Shown: positions 33,246 through 45,428 of the stretch, in pieces
Numbering within the stretch: the stretch's first letter is position 1
Layout of the letters: each line of letters starts with the position of its first letter
From: Molanna angustata
Lineage: Eukaryota; Arthropoda; Insecta; Trichoptera; Molannidae
Direction of reading: 5' to 3'
NCBI GenBank assembly: GCA_963576475.1
Contig: OY754968.1
Location: 12,374,107 to 12,438,106 of the forward strand
DNA: 64,000 nt
The notes under the pieces: generated by a model
What the model was told of the DNA's origin: nothing
Seen by the model: only the letters and a program-made list of their open reading frames with translations
The model's database searches: none
Made by a program: the position numbers and the translations under genes

Positions 33246-34344
33246 GGCTCTTTGTGGAGCATCCCCAGAATGATTTCCAGTTTTTATTTTATTGTAGGTT
33301 GCCATTGGGCAAATTCCAATCAACCAGATAAGAAAAAAGAATAGTATGCACAATAGCAAAATGAAAAATAGTAATAATAATTCATAGCAATAAAATGATA
33401 AGGAAAGGTAGAGTACATGGAGTATTTACTTATTTACTTTCTCGGTTGAAAAGGCCCTAAGCAGGCGAAATGATCGTCCTATAAAAAAATATTGAATCTT
33501 CATAGAATATTGTCTCAATCGCTTAAATAAAAAATTGTACGTTTCATTTCATAAAAGATGTAAATTTGAGCTCCGCCAATGGCGCCGACATATCTTTCAT
33601 TCTCGCAGGACTAAAATAATGGAATTATAACCTTCTTGCTTTGTCTTCATTTTATATTACTCCAGCTCACCCATTTCATGCTAGCTTTATATGAAGGAAC
33701 GAGTAAGATATACTGAGACATAGGCGGGTAAGAGGAGAGAGACGGCCAGAGGAGATAAGCGGAGATAATTTTATCTTATTATTTCAAAGCTACATTATAT
33801 TCTGAAGATAAATCGTCTAGATTTTCATTATTTCCAGCGTCTGCCGTATCTTACACGAGGAAGCTTAACTCCGGTACGTTTTAAATACTTTTTATATTAT
33901 TTCGAGGAAGAAAGTCGTTACTTTTTATATCTGCATTTTCTTTTTTTTTATACTAATGTTGCCTCATTCAATTTTTCATTATTAACATTTTAAATTATAA
34001 AACTCGACGCCATAAAACGGTGCAAAGAAATAATGGAAAATTTTATGGAAATTTTATTTCAGCATCTGTACGTAAAAATTATACGCTTTCCAGTCAGAAA
34101 TTCAAGTACATATTTCAAATTTATAAATCAAAATATTAATATCGACTACGAAACACTATAATATTTTTTAATATAAAATATTCAGTTAATAAATGACATT
34201 AATAAGTTAAACAAGTTAAAACGGAATATAAAAATTAAACAAAGTAAACGCTGTGCAAAATGTTTATACGTAGGTACGAAAATACGTACCCAACTATACA
34301 CACTTAATAACTACACAAATTAAACACAAATTAATAACTACACA
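33246..34344. other. non-coding DNA; LINE 3' remnant at about 33275-33335
   Basis: The minus strand of 33275-33335 reads CTGGTTGATTGGAATTTGCC then CAATGGCAACC, a variant of the LINE 3' stem seen at 3228-3345. 33560-33880 is unique-looking with purine-rich AGAGGAGAGAGACGGCCAGA. 34304-34350 contains a direct duplication of TTAATAACTACACAAATTAA. Confidence 0.45.
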
Positions 34345-35290
34345 AATTAAAGATATTTTGTTTTCTACATAAAACATGTAGGTATGCATGTCAAAATAGG
34401 ATAGTATTGAGGTCAGTCCTTTTTTCCTACCCAGAATATGAAAATAGCATGATGTATGTATGTATGTTTGAAGATTAAGAATCAAACTATTGAATCTCCG
34501 TGGATATTGTGTAGTGTATACTGCCTTACAAATTGTATGAAGCTATGTCGTCACTAAATTCAATTTTTATTAAAATTGTTAAAAAATGTTTGAGATGAAC
34601 TACACATTTTTCATATTTTTTATAGAAAATTAAATTTTTTAGTTGGGGTGTTACGGCTTTTTTCGATATTTTTAAAAACTTTGGAAATATTAGCAGTTTA
34701 ATACATAAATTTATCATAAAAATTTTTTTGAGAAACTCTGGAACTTTTTTTAAAAAACGTGTTTGAGTTTTTGTGTACATTAATACAAATTTTCAGCATA
34801 GTCATACAAATTTTCAGCATTCTAGCTTTTATGGTTTTTGAGATAGGTATATGGAAAAATAAAGTAAAATTCAAAAGTTGATAACCCCTGACTGAAACAA
34901 AAATTCATAAATCTGAGTATTAAAGTTTTGTATGCCTATAACTTTCTATAATTTCTGTAATTTTAGGCTCTATGCATTGAGCGGATCAAAAGTTATAAGG
35001 GGGGAGGGGACACACAGACACAAAATGTTCTACTTCGAATTCTGAGTAAATCCATACATATAGAACATATTATATGCTAGTAAGCCTCTAAGTTGGTGTT
35101 TTTTGACTTCAAAGTTGAAAAAAACCGTGAAAAATATATGACCCTTCATACAAACATGGCATATCTTGGCCTGCTACTTTGTCAATATGTTAAGAGAGAT
35201 TAATTCTCTTGAACAAATCTTCAGATGGATTACTATCTGCAATACCGGGAAAACACTCATAAATGTTACAGAATTTAAAACTTCCCTACT
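34345..35290 (+). repeat. dispersed repeat family A, copy 3
   Basis: Plus-strand copy: TTTTGTTTTCTACATAAAAC, AGGTCAGTCCTTTTTTCCTA, GTTGGGGTGTTACGGCTTTT, GGATCAAAAGTTATAAGGGG and TAAGTTGGTGTTTTTTGACT. It lies in inverted orientation to copy 2. The first about 100 bp of the family are missing. The open frames inside are broken and AT-driven. Confidence 0.7.
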
Positions 35291-35649
35291 ATAAGAATTT
35301 TAATGATAAAAGTTTTGTTTCTTATGAAAACAATGTGGCGTACATATTGCCATGAGGCAATATCTGCCAGTCAACCACCTTAGAAATTGCAATAATCAGT
35401 TACAAGTTTGCGATTTTTTTTTGTGAAAGTGCATTGTGCATTGGTAATAATAACTAGGATAATTTTGTTTTTAAATTGTCAATACTGATGGTTTTTAAGA
35501 TGTAAAATTCCATTTTAATAAGTCTTTTAAAATCAAACAATATGAATTTTGTTTCTACATATTTTTTTTCCTTGTATCAAGTTGACCGTTTCGGCTGACT
35601 AGACCTCTATGAAGGGTAGGTATTATTATTTATAATACTTAATAGTTAT

Positions 35650-35798
35650 TAATATCTAAGTTTAGTTTGTCGATCGACAATTCTTGATTGTATGTAAATA
35701 TATTACAATTATATAAAAAAAAACTTGGTAATAGTTCTATTGAAATTTATTTGATTATCGACGCGTTTCGTGCAAGGTTCATCGTCAGAATAATACTC
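35650..35798 (-). mobile_element. Penelope-like 3' fragment with hammerhead-like core
   Basis: The complement of 35755-35785 reads TTCTGACGATGAACCTTGCA CGAAACGCGTCGATAA: CTGACGA, a short stem-loop, then CGAAAC. This is the hammerhead core arrangement seen in Penelope terminal regions. No coding part remains. It may represent a further Penelope family distinct from those at 32 and 36-39 kb. Confidence 0.5.
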
Positions 35799-35800
35799 TA

Positions 35801-36011
35801 CACTGAAAAAAATATTATGACAATCGAACTGTCTACCTGCGTTTTAGCCAAACCTTTATTATCAGTAATAAAATTTTATTTATTTATAACTGTACTGTTT
35901 GGCCATGTGCATAAAACATTTTGTTGCACATTACCAAATGTTTTGTAGTCAATATAGTTCGGTTAATTTTAACATGAAATTTTGTTACTATTACCAAAAA
36001 TCTTTTCAGTG
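35801..36011. mobile_element. MITE with CACTGAAAA ends and TA duplication (copy 1)
   Basis: CACTGAAAA at 35801 and TTTTCAGTG ending at 36011 are inverted, flanked by TA on both sides. The interior contains CCAAATGTTTTGTAG and TCGGTTAATTTTAACATGAA, shared with 41721-41923. Short ends plus TA suggest a Tc1/mariner-type MITE. Confidence 0.7.
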
Positions 36012-36029
36012 TAAAAGACTGAGACTAGT

Positions 36030-36634
36030 GGTTATATACAAAATTTACATGACAGGTGTATAAAAATGTTGGTGTTTGAATAGTTGAAAAATAAGTTATA
36101 CAACGCAAATGAATCTATACAAATCTACGTTATAATACTATGAAAGTAGTTGGGTCACTGGTTGTAGTCCCCTGTGTCCATTAGGTCTGTAACAAAAGAA
36201 AACGACAGCAGTAAAATTCAAAGGAAAATAATATTGTATTTATTGGTTTATTGTTATCTTTTAAGTGTGGTTAAAACCAATGTATTTCATAGATATTTGG
36301 AAGTTATAATTATAAACACTTTAATTTTATATCATTTATAAGTCGGCCAACGCCATAAATAATAGATAGTGCCTGCATACATATGTAGGTACCATCACGG
36401 CATATTCCACAATATGAGGTAACCAGCTACATATGTGCGGTTGTGCGTTAGGTACCTTAGTAAAGGAGGCACGATACATTGGTTTATTTATACCCACATG
36501 CTAGTCTAGGCTAACATAAAAAGCACTTTAATAATTTTGAAAGAAAACATCTGCTCCGCGACGGCGCGACTTCTCTCCTGTGTACGATTTTTGTTATTCG
36601 GAAATATTTCTCAATTTTATCATACTATCTAAGT
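36030..36634. other. intergenic stretch with one repeat shared with 41480-41590
   Basis: AGGTACCATCACGGCATATT CCACAATATGAGGTAACCAG at about 36389-36428 is the near complement of CTGGTTACCCCACATTGTGG GATATGCCGTGATGG at about 41543-41578, so it is a dispersed repeat of unknown type. The rest is unremarkable. Confidence 0.5.
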
Positions 36635-36943
36635 AACTAGCGAACCCGACAGACGTTGTCCTGCCCGAACTATTTGTGAAACAAAAAAGTATATGTAACA
36701 TATATTTGAATCATATGGATGTTATTATTCGCTGAGCAAACTATATATTTTCTATCTTTATACTTTGCTGCTATTGCTTTGTGGCACATTTTAACTAATA
36801 TAATTAAATAAAATCTCTTAGTTTTTAACCACGTTGAGTATATTTATATGTCAACTAGTTTCGGAGACGTAACCGCTCCTTCGTCCGGACAAACTTATAC
36901 TAAACTTAGATACTATGTACAAAATGTGACCCGTGTGCCTAAA

Positions 36944-38055
36944 TTATGTATCGGTAAGTTGATGGGCGGAGCTTACATTATTGAAAGCAGAGGTTGTCAA
37001 CGGAAAAATATTAAATAATGGAGTATTGTTTAAATGTACTTGATTATTAATTATTTTTTGTTTTGTATTTAAGGCTTTTTTTATCTCTAATGCCTCCAAG
37101 TTATCCAATCTTAAGCCCTCTTTATTTATATGCAAGATTTTATATCCCGTTTGATTATTGAAAGCATGATTATTTTCAATCAAGTGATTTGCAAACTCTG
37201 AGAAATTGTTACTTTTTAAACATCTTAAATGCTCCTTAATTCTAATGTCAAAATTTCTACCTGTTTTACCTATATAAAAAAATTCGCAATCTTCACAATT
37301 TAATCTATAGACACCCGAATTACTTAATACCGTGTCTTTATCTTTATTATTTTTTAAAAAAGTTCCTAGGTTATTACCAGTATAAAAGGCTGGTTTTAAA
37401 TCTGGTGGTAAGTCTTTTATTAGCACTGATTTTATTTTATCATTTATAAAAAGCATTCTCCGCCATTTTTGATCATTTGTGTTTATACATTCTTTACCGC
37501 TGTACAAGTAATTGATTATATTTTGTCTCTTTTGTATTTTATTTTTTATTTTACTTATTATATTTAAGTCATAACCATTATTAATCGCGATGTTTTTAAT
37601 TGTATTTAATTCTATATTGTAATTTTCTACTGTCATTGGAACATTTTGTAGCCGATGTAACATTGCATAGAAGGCAGACAACTTATGTGATAGAGGATGA
37701 TTTGATGAATTATGTATAACTGTGTCTGCGTATGTAGGTTTACGATAAATACTGAAGTCGATTGCGTTATTTTTTAAAGAAAGAGTTAAATCTAAGAAGT
37801 TCAAAGTGGAGTTATTGTCTATTTCAAGAGTAAATTGAATATTTTGGTGAAACGAATTAATAAATTTTAAAAACATATTTAACTGGCGAATACTACCCGT
37901 CCAAATACAAAAAATATCATCCACATATCGCTTCCACAGTTCTACATACTTCAACAAAGGTGACTTACTATTAAAAATCTTATTTTCTAAATGGTTTACA
38001 AAAATATTTGCTATTAATGGGCTAGCAGGTCCTCCCATCGGGAGACCTTCCTTCT
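36944..38055 (-). pseudogene. Penelope reverse transcriptase/GIY-YIG, C-terminal copy in the inverted arm
   Basis: It encodes the same residues as the last 370 codons of the direct copy: KEGLPMGGPASPLIANIFVN, the catalytic RYVDDIFCIW and the GIY-YIG part (GVYRLNCEDCEFFYIGKTGR). It starts abruptly at the arm junction (38055/38056) without the earlier reverse transcriptase motifs and has no natural start codon, so it is unlikely to make a working enzyme. The reading frame itself is undamaged, which points to a very recent origin. Confidence 0.85.
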
Positions 38056-39516
38056 TCAATTAGACCTGTTGTATCGTATTACAATGCCCCAACATTTAAA
38101 CTAGCTTCGACCATAATATCTATTGTTAATAATGCTAATATTTTTCAACCTACTTATAGTATTAATAATTCCTTACAACTGGTAAATCACCTTAGAGATA
38201 AGAAATTTCCTCATAATGCCCGTTTAGTGTCATTTGACATTGTTAGCTTGTTTACTAACGTTCCAGTAGCAGAAAGCAAATCCCTGATTAATGATATATT
38301 GGTAAATGCAAACTTACCGGGTGATTTGAGTAATGATTTAATACGCTTGTTCAATTTGTGTCTTGATCAGAATTATTTCCAATTTAATAACGTTTTATAT
38401 AAACAGAAGGAAGGTCTCCCGATGGGAGGACCTGCTAGCCCATTAATAGCAAATATTTTTGTAAACCATTTAGAAAATAAGATTTTTAATAGTAAGTCAC
38501 CTTTGTTGAAGTATGTAGAACTGTGGAAGCGATATGTGGATGATATTTTTTGTATTTGGACGGGTAGTATTCGCCAGTTAAATATGTTTTTAAAATTTAT
38601 TAATTCGTTTCACCAAAATATTCAATTTACTCTTGAAATAGACAATAACTCCACTTTGAACTTCTTAGATTTAACTCTTTCTTTAAAAAATAACGCAATC
38701 GACTTCAGTATTTATCGTAAACCTACATACGCAGACACAGTTATACATAATTCATCAAATCATCCTCTATCACATAAGTTGTCTGCCTTCTATGCAATGT
38801 TACATCGGCTACAAAATGTTCCAATGACAGTAGAAAATTACAATATAGAATTAAATACAATTAAAAACATCGCGATTAATAATGGTTATGACTTAAATAT
38901 AATAAGTAAAATAAAAAATAAAATACAAAAGAGACAAAATATAATCAATTACTTGTACAGCGGTAAAGAATGTATAAACACAAATGATCAAAAATGGCGG
39001 AGAATGCTTTTTATAAATGATAAAATAAAATCAGTGCTAATAAAAGACTTACCACCAGATTTAAAACCAGCCTTTTATACTGGTAATAACCTAGGAACTT
39101 TTTTAAAAAATAATAAAGATAAAGACACGGTATTAAGTAATTCGGGTGTCTATAGATTAAATTGTGAAGATTGCGAATTTTTTTATATAGGTAAAACAGG
39201 TAGAAATTTTGACATTAGAATTAAGGAGCATTTAAGATGTTTAAAAAGTAACAATTTCTCAGAGTTTGCAAATCACTTGATTGAAAATAATCATGCTTTC
39301 AATAATCAAACGGGATATAAAATCTTGCATATAAATAAAGAGGGCTTAAGATTGGATAACTTGGAGGCATTAGAGATAAAAAAAGCCTTAAATACAAAAC
39401 AAAAAATAATTAATAATCAAGTACATTTAAACAATACTCCATTATTTAATATTTTTCCGTTGACAACCTCTGCTTTCAATAATGTAAGCTCCGCCCATCA
39501 ACTTACCGATACATAA
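38056..39516 (+). pseudogene. Penelope-like reverse transcriptase with GIY-YIG endonuclease, 5'-truncated direct copy
   Basis: The open frame enters at 38056 (SIRPVVSYYNAP, a conserved Penelope RT motif) and runs to TAA at 39516; the first in-frame ATG is 38227. Visible parts in order: RPVVSYYNAP, SFDIVSLFTNVP (first catalytic Asp region), EGLPMGGPASPLIAN, RYVDDIFCIW (catalytic Asp pair), LNFLDLTL and FSIYRKPT, then a C-terminal GIY-YIG nuclease (GVYRLNCEDCEFFYIGKTGR, downstream Arg and EHL). Such proteins copy element RNA at nicked chromosomal DNA. About 487 codons remain, whereas full-length Penelope proteins are longer and carry an N-terminal part that is missing here. The frame has no stops. 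Its strict identity to the inverted arm suggests one insertion event. Confidence 0.88.
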
Positions 39517-39570
39517 TTTAGGCACACGGGTCACATTTTGTACATAGTATCTAAGTTTAGTATAAGTTTG

Positions 39571-39606
39571 TCCGGACGAAGGAGCGGTTACGTCTCCGAA
39601 ACTAGT
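39571..39606 (+). ncRNA. degenerate hammerhead-like motif in Penelope 3' region
   Basis: CCGGACGAAGGAGCGGTTAC then GTCTCCGAAACTAG: a GGAG/CTCC stem between CGGACGA and CGAAAC. The canonical CUGANGA has U changed to G, so activity is doubtful. An exact inverted copy sits at about 36853-36888. Confidence 0.4.
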
Positions 39607-40025
39607 TGACATATAAATATACTCAACGTGGTTAAAAACTAAGAGATTTTATTTAATTATATTATATATTTTCTTGTTCGATGAGCCGCTAAACACTGTT
39701 CGATGAGGTAAGATTGATTGTCATTTCGTATATAATTGCAATACAGCATAATATATGGTCAGATTTCTTAGTGTTGTAAGATGGAAAAAAATAAACATTG
39801 CTAATTCGACATTAGCGCCACCTATTATAATTTATAGCTAATAAAAATCATATTTTCTATTTTCCTTTTATTATATTAATGTTTAAAACTCTATTTTGTG
39901 AATCTAAACCATTCGGGGATTCACACAAGCACACACAAAAAAAAATATCAAAATTGGTTCAGCAGTTAAGGAAGAGTTCAGTGACATACACCCGTACAGA
40001 AGGATTATCCTATATATAAAGATAT

Positions 40026-41479
40026 GATTTGAAATTTAAGAAATTCATAAATTCTCTTTGGATTCTCTCCAGTCGATTAGCATATGTATAAAGCACCAAT
40101 AGATTATATTATAATACATACTATGTTGCATCGATATACACATACCATGACTACGTTATGAAGAGAACCAACACACATAGTCCAAATAATGATGTAGGTA
40201 TTCGCAAATAGATAATTCATATCGTTATGTTTGTTAAAATAACCATTATTGTCAATCACACCAAGGCAAATAAAAAGGAATGAAATGGAAATGTTTTACA
40301 CGAATAATAGTTTACGTAAAGGCCTACCGACACGCTCCTTGCATGGGACCAAGGGTAACAGCGGACGCTTGCCACGCGCCGAGGATATGAACCCAATCAA
40401 AACACACAATCATCGTCTACTAACTCTCCAATCGTGTGAATTTGCCTTTATTTGCTAAACGTATATACCCTTTTTTATTATTTGTACTTACTAACATTCT
40501 TGTGACATAATGTATTCGATAGTCTAATATATATTTATTTACTTTTACAATTGTCACTATAACAATACGAGTATGTATGTGTTTAAATAAGTGAGAGTCT
40601 AAAAACGATTTCTCAAATTCTTAACTTCTGTCGTTTAAACTTGTTTTTGCGCCCGTAGCAATATATTTGAATCCGCCCCCCCCCCTCCAATTTTTTTTGG
40701 AATTTTAACTGTAGAACAATTTAAAATTACATCGTGTCTAAAATGACGAATCATAATAAGCGGGAATTTTTACATAAACACCATCATGCCGTGCCTCTAT
40801 CACGATATTCAAAGAGAACCGAGCGCCATGCCTGCGGATTTTTGATTTATATGATTAACATTTTAGAATTTTAAACGCCCTTTTCAATTTAAATTGTTCT
40901 TTTATTGATCCGACCCTGCGCATCAGATGATTATTTTTAATATAATTAACTCAAAAGTTGACTGTCCATATTTATTAAATAAAATTATTTTCCATGTGCC
41001 GCTGCGAAACGCCAGGTCGACTAACTTATTCTATGTTCCTCGAAGCAACACCAATTCAAAATCAAAACGAATTTATTAATTGGCATGTCATCTCTATAAA
41101 TTTCAATCTCTCGGGGAGTATTCCACATTCTGATGTATTCACTGCTAGTAAAACTGTAACTGATAGAAAAACTCTAACATTTTAACAATTTGTGTTCCTA
41201 ACTATTTTTTTTATTTTTTTTTCTTATTTAATAGCAGTTTTCCTATCCTTTTTATTTCCCGTCACAGGCAAACATACAATTATTGTTAACTGTATTTTTA
41301 GAATAAACACACCGACTTAGAATAGTGCTTCCATTCTTTTAAATCATTGTTTTCGAGTGTCCCGTAAGAGCCGGATAATCGAAAATACAACCGGCAACAA
41401 TAACATCTCACATAGTTCAGCAATGAGGTTCACCACCCATTCTGAATGTAGTGCCTTTTTTGGTGAAACGAGACTGGTG
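40026..41479. other. intergenic stretch, no gene recognised
   Basis: AT-rich, with a poly-C run at 40676-40686 (CCGCCCCCCCCCCTCC). The frames at 40249-40458 and 40994-41185 have no domain. Confidence 0.45.
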
Positions 41480-41640
41480 TGTGGGTATACATAGATGTGT
41501 TGTTTTCCCTTTTATAAGGTAATGCACACCCGCACACCTTTTGCTGGTTACCCCACATTGTGGGATATGCCGTGATGGTATGAATGAATGAATGAATTAT
41601 TGATTGTTTAATGATCATCTATGAACAAACGTTATTGGTA
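41480..41640 (+). repeat. dispersed repeat plus (GAAT)n tract
   Basis: GCTGGTTACCCCACATTGTG GGATATGCCGTGATGGTATG is the counterpart of about 36389-36428. It is followed by GAATGAATGAATGAAT (41581-41597), which looks like a retroposon tail. Confidence 0.55.
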
Positions 41641-41720
41641 AGTATGTTTTTGTTTATTTCAAGTGCATGATTTTTTGTATATTTCAGAAGACTGTGTTTG
41701 TCCCTTGAATAAATAAATAA

Positions 41721-41923
41721 CACTGAAAAAAATAAGACCGATTATAGGTACCGATATTTCAACCAAACTTTATTCAGTTACTAAATTTTAGCGTTTTTAG
41801 TTAACTGGACGATTTGGTTGTACGCGCAAAACATTTGGTTAGAGTAACCAAATGTTTAGTAGTTACTGTAATTTGGTTAATTTTAACGTGATTTTTTATT
41901 CTTAACAAACCATAATTTCAATG
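41721..41923. mobile_element. MITE with CACTGAAAA ends (copy 2, diverged)
   Basis: It starts CACTGAAAAAAATAAG and ends TTTCAATG. The interior CCAAATGTTTAGTAG and TTTGGTTAATTTTAACGTGA matches copy 1 at 35801-36011. The right side is followed by TA; the left TA is not preserved. Confidence 0.55.
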
Positions 41924-42534
41924 TAAGGTTTAAACGTTCGATAAAAAACTGAAAAATCGATTCACGACACGTTAAACAATTTTTCGCCAATATTGAAGGA
42001 GCTTTTGCAAATTGAAGAGACAATCCGGTGAAGAACTATCATTGAGGTGCAAATTGAACTTGCTTATATATTCCATATAAGATCTTGACCAAATTTGAAT
42101 GGTTCCTTTCTAATGATAAAAAAACATTGAAATCAAACAAAGAGATAAAAAAAATTCGCTGAACATGTCGAATATTTAAACACCTCACCCTTTTTGAATT
42201 AAGTCGAAAAGTTTAAATAAAATAATAACATTTAAAAATGTTTATTTATTTTATTTATTTTATTTTATTTTCTTTGGGAAGCTACAGCTCATTTACAGTT
42301 TAATGATACAAAATAATTTTTACATTGTTAGAGCCAAAAAAAGCATTCCATCAACATAATATAAAAACAAATAACAGTTTACAAGCCAAAAATAATTCAT
42401 GCACACACATTCATACACACCCTTACACACACACTCATACACACCATCACACACACATACCTACATACATAAGTACACATATATACACACATATACAACA
42501 ACTAGGGAAGGAAAGAGAAATGAGAGAAGAGAGA

Positions 42535-45428
42535 CTAGGAGGACAGGACAGAGGGATATTGGTTGCGCATCACCTTCAGAACATCATATCTAAATCTGTA
42601 ATATTTTGCGTTGAATATGTCTATCTCAGCTGAGAATGTATTGTTATATTGGCTGCATATGCGTGTAATTGTTGAATTTTTCCTGATATTTGTTCTACTT
42701 GTTGGAATATGAAGTAATTGAGGTCTACGAACCATTCTACCTGGAACATGGATACCTACTAGGTTGACAAGTACAGGCGAGTCTATGGCATTGTTCAAAA
42801 TTTTATGCAGCAGCGATTGGTCGTGTAAGACTCTCCTACATTCAAGCGTATCAAAATTATGATATTTAAGTGACTGGTGATATGTATTGAAGTTAAGGTG
42901 AAATTTATGATTTATATAGTTTATGAATTTTTGCTGTACTTTCTCGATTCTTGTGATGTGTACTGCGTAAAAAGGAGACCAAATTTGAGTACAGAATTCT
43001 AGCTGAGGGCGTATGTATGTAGTGTATAAAGTGTATAAGGTTTTAATGTTACTGAATGGACGGCATGTGCGAATAATAAATCCTAACATCTTATTTGCCT
43101 TACTTATGATATTATCAATATTGTTTATGTAATTTAATTTAGAGTCAAGTATCACACCTAGGTCTCTTATATAATTGACTTCCTTTATATCAGAGTTGTT
43201 AAAGGTATATGTGAAATTTATTTTGTTTTTATTGAGAGTAAATGTTATTTTGTTACATTTCGATATATTAAGTATTAGTTTATTTAATGCACAGTAAGTG
43301 TATAGCCTGTCAAGGTCCTCTTGTAGTTTAATACAATCGGCCAATGAGTTAATTGCAAGGTAAATTTTCATGTCATCGGCAAATGCAAGATATAATGAAT
43401 GATTAAAACATTTGTAAATGTCATAAGTATAGATATTGAATAGAAGCGGACCTAGGTGTGAACCTTGAGGAACGCCCGAAGGAGGAATAAAGAAGCTGGA
43501 TTTAAATCCCTCGACCATCACTGACTGCATTCTGTTCCGAACATATGACACAAACCACCTGTATAAGTCTCCATGTATACCTAGGTTAAGTAATTTCGAT
43601 ATAAGTATATCGTGGTTTACCTTGTCAAATGCCTTTGCATAATCGGTGTATATCACATCCACTTGGCATCTTTTATCCATGTTGCTTGTGACGTATTCGG
43701 TAAGGGTAGTTAGATTTGAAAGGACAGAGCGACGGCGTAGGAATCCGTGTTGATGATTTTGAATGTTTAGTTTGATAATGTGATAGATTTGGTCGTAAAC
43801 AATTTTCTCAAACACTTTACTAAACACCGGTAGAATCGATATCGGACGATAGTTTTGTACATCATTTTTTGAACCGGATTTGTGAATTGGTATGATAAGA
43901 GCTTCTTTGAATTTTTTAGGAAATATTCCTTCTGAAATTGATCTGTTAAATAATATGTTCAGTGGGATAGAGAGTGTATCTGCGCATTGTTTTATGAAAA
44001 TTGGTGGTATGTTATCGCTACCTGCCCCTTTTTGATATCCAGTTCACGTAAATATTTTGAAACTAAAGAATTTGTAATAATGACACCACCTAACCCCTCA
44101 GAAAAAGAATCAGATGTGTTGTCAGTGGCGATTGGTGGAATGGAGTTATAGTAATCGTAAGTTGTTTGAAAATGTTCGCTAAATAGTTTACTAATGTCTT
44201 CACCACCAGTACATGATTTTTTTTTTAAGTACATCGTTTGAGGTATATCAGAATTTTTTTTTAAATTTTTTGTAAAAGAACAAAGTTTTTTACTATTTTT
44301 TTGGATGTTATTTTCGACAGAATAGATATATTGTTTGTAACATTCACGTTGTATTGTCTTTTGTCTTGTACGTAATATTGAAAATTCAGCATAGTCCATG
44401 TAATTACCGTGTTTTTTCCACTTTCTGTGCATTTTATGTTTTTCTTTTATTATTTTTATGAGAGGAAGAGAATACCATGAAGGATATTTCTTATTTCCTA
44501 TTGGTATTGTTGGTACGAAATCCAAGATTGTTTTACATAATATTGTATAAAAATGATCGGTGGCGAAGTCTATACTATCAATATCATTCAACAATGACCA
44601 ATCTATTGTGGATAAATGATTGTTTATAACTGAGTAGTCCGCTTTGTGAAAAAGCTTAATTTTGTTAGGTGGTGCGGCAATGGTTGTGACAGGTTTAAGG
44701 TGAACATTAATTGAGATAGCAGGATGATGTAGATCCTCTCTCACCAGTGGACTGTGAGCCCGGGACACATCACATACAATATTACTCAAAATTAGATCCA
44801 AAATTCTATTGTTCGTATTAAATATACTATTATATTGGTGAAGCTCAGTATATGAAATAGTGTCAACAAAACAAGAATTATTAAGTGGTGTATTAACTGG
44901 TGTGAGAAAGATGTCATTCGATTGCCTACTCCACTTAATATTAGGCATGTTAAAATCTCCCATTACTATTATGACGTCATCGGGGTGTTGATCGCGCACA
45001 CGAGATAACAAGTTAAGAAATGAGTTAATAGCAGTGTCATACTCACGTCCTTGGGGCAGATATACGCAAGCAACATGAATGATGCGATTGGATGTGGCAT
45101 TAGATGAGGGAATGGTTACCCAAATGCATTCGGCGTCACAGAAAAGGTCTTCTCTGGTATATGCTTGTAAATTTCTGCAAGATAATATCATGACGCCACC
45201 ACCACGGGGATGATGGCTATGTGTTTGAGAAGAAGAGGTGATAACCCTATCGCGTCTGAATACGTTATAAAGAGTTGTAGGCGCTATTTCTGAATCTGAA
45301 ATGCAATCAATTAACCAAGTTTCAGTAATACCAAACAGTTGATACTCATCGTTTAATAGGATATTATTATAAAATAAATTTGTCTTTGTACGAAGACCTC
45401 TGCAATTTTGATAGAATAATGAAATCAT
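42535..45428 (-). pseudogene. LINE ORF2: AP-like endonuclease and reverse transcriptase, one frameshift
   Basis: The first frame (45428-43992, 478 residues) starts MISLFYQNCRGLRTK and has the endonuclease-exonuclease-phosphatase pattern: FYQNCRG, GITETWL (catalytic Glu), VMGDFNMP (Asp/Asn). The second frame runs to 42535 and carries the reverse transcriptase: AFDKVNHDIL, GVPQGSHLGPLLFNIY and catalytic LAFADDMKIYL. The two frames meet at a run of C/G at 44025-44028. One missing G in AAAAAGGGG(G)CAGG shifts DIKKGAGSDNIPP into QVAITYHQFS then a stop. Otherwise both parts are complete, including the C-terminal domain. The enzyme would nick target DNA and copy the LINE RNA. The GVPQGSHLGPLLF and FADD types place it in the CR1/Jockey group. 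Confidence 0.85.

Larger units (their letters stand above)
36754..39662 (+). mobile_element. Penelope-like retroelement composite with 1260-bp inverted arms
   Basis: TATATATTTTCT flanks the block (36742-36753 and 39663-39674), a 12-bp target duplication. Inside are an inverted arm (36796-38055) and a direct arm (38405-39664), both 1260 bp, separated by 349 bp (38056-38404) that is present only once and encodes the upstream part of the reverse transcriptase. The translated arms are identical and spot checks of the DNA agree. The inverted arm carries 42 bp more of the 3' end (36754-36795) than the direct arm. The element is 5'-truncated. Confidence 0.88.
36635..40025 (+). repeat. dispersed non-autonomous repeat split by the Penelope composite
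   Basis: The left part (36635-36741) contains TAGCGAACCCGACAGACGTT GTCCTGCCCG. The right part (39675-40025) contains AAAATTGGTTCAGCAGTTAA GGAAGAGTTC and ends near CCTATATATAAAGAT. Such GACAGACGTTGTCC starts and GGTTCAGCAGTTAAGGAG ends are a common pairing in insect dispersed repeats. The class (Helitron-like or other) cannot be fixed here. Confidence 0.55.

Noticed and set aside
42325..42633. Plus-strand His/Thr-rich ORF
   Set aside because: It is the complement of the LINE 3' untranslated (CA/TG)n stretch and of ORF2's end.
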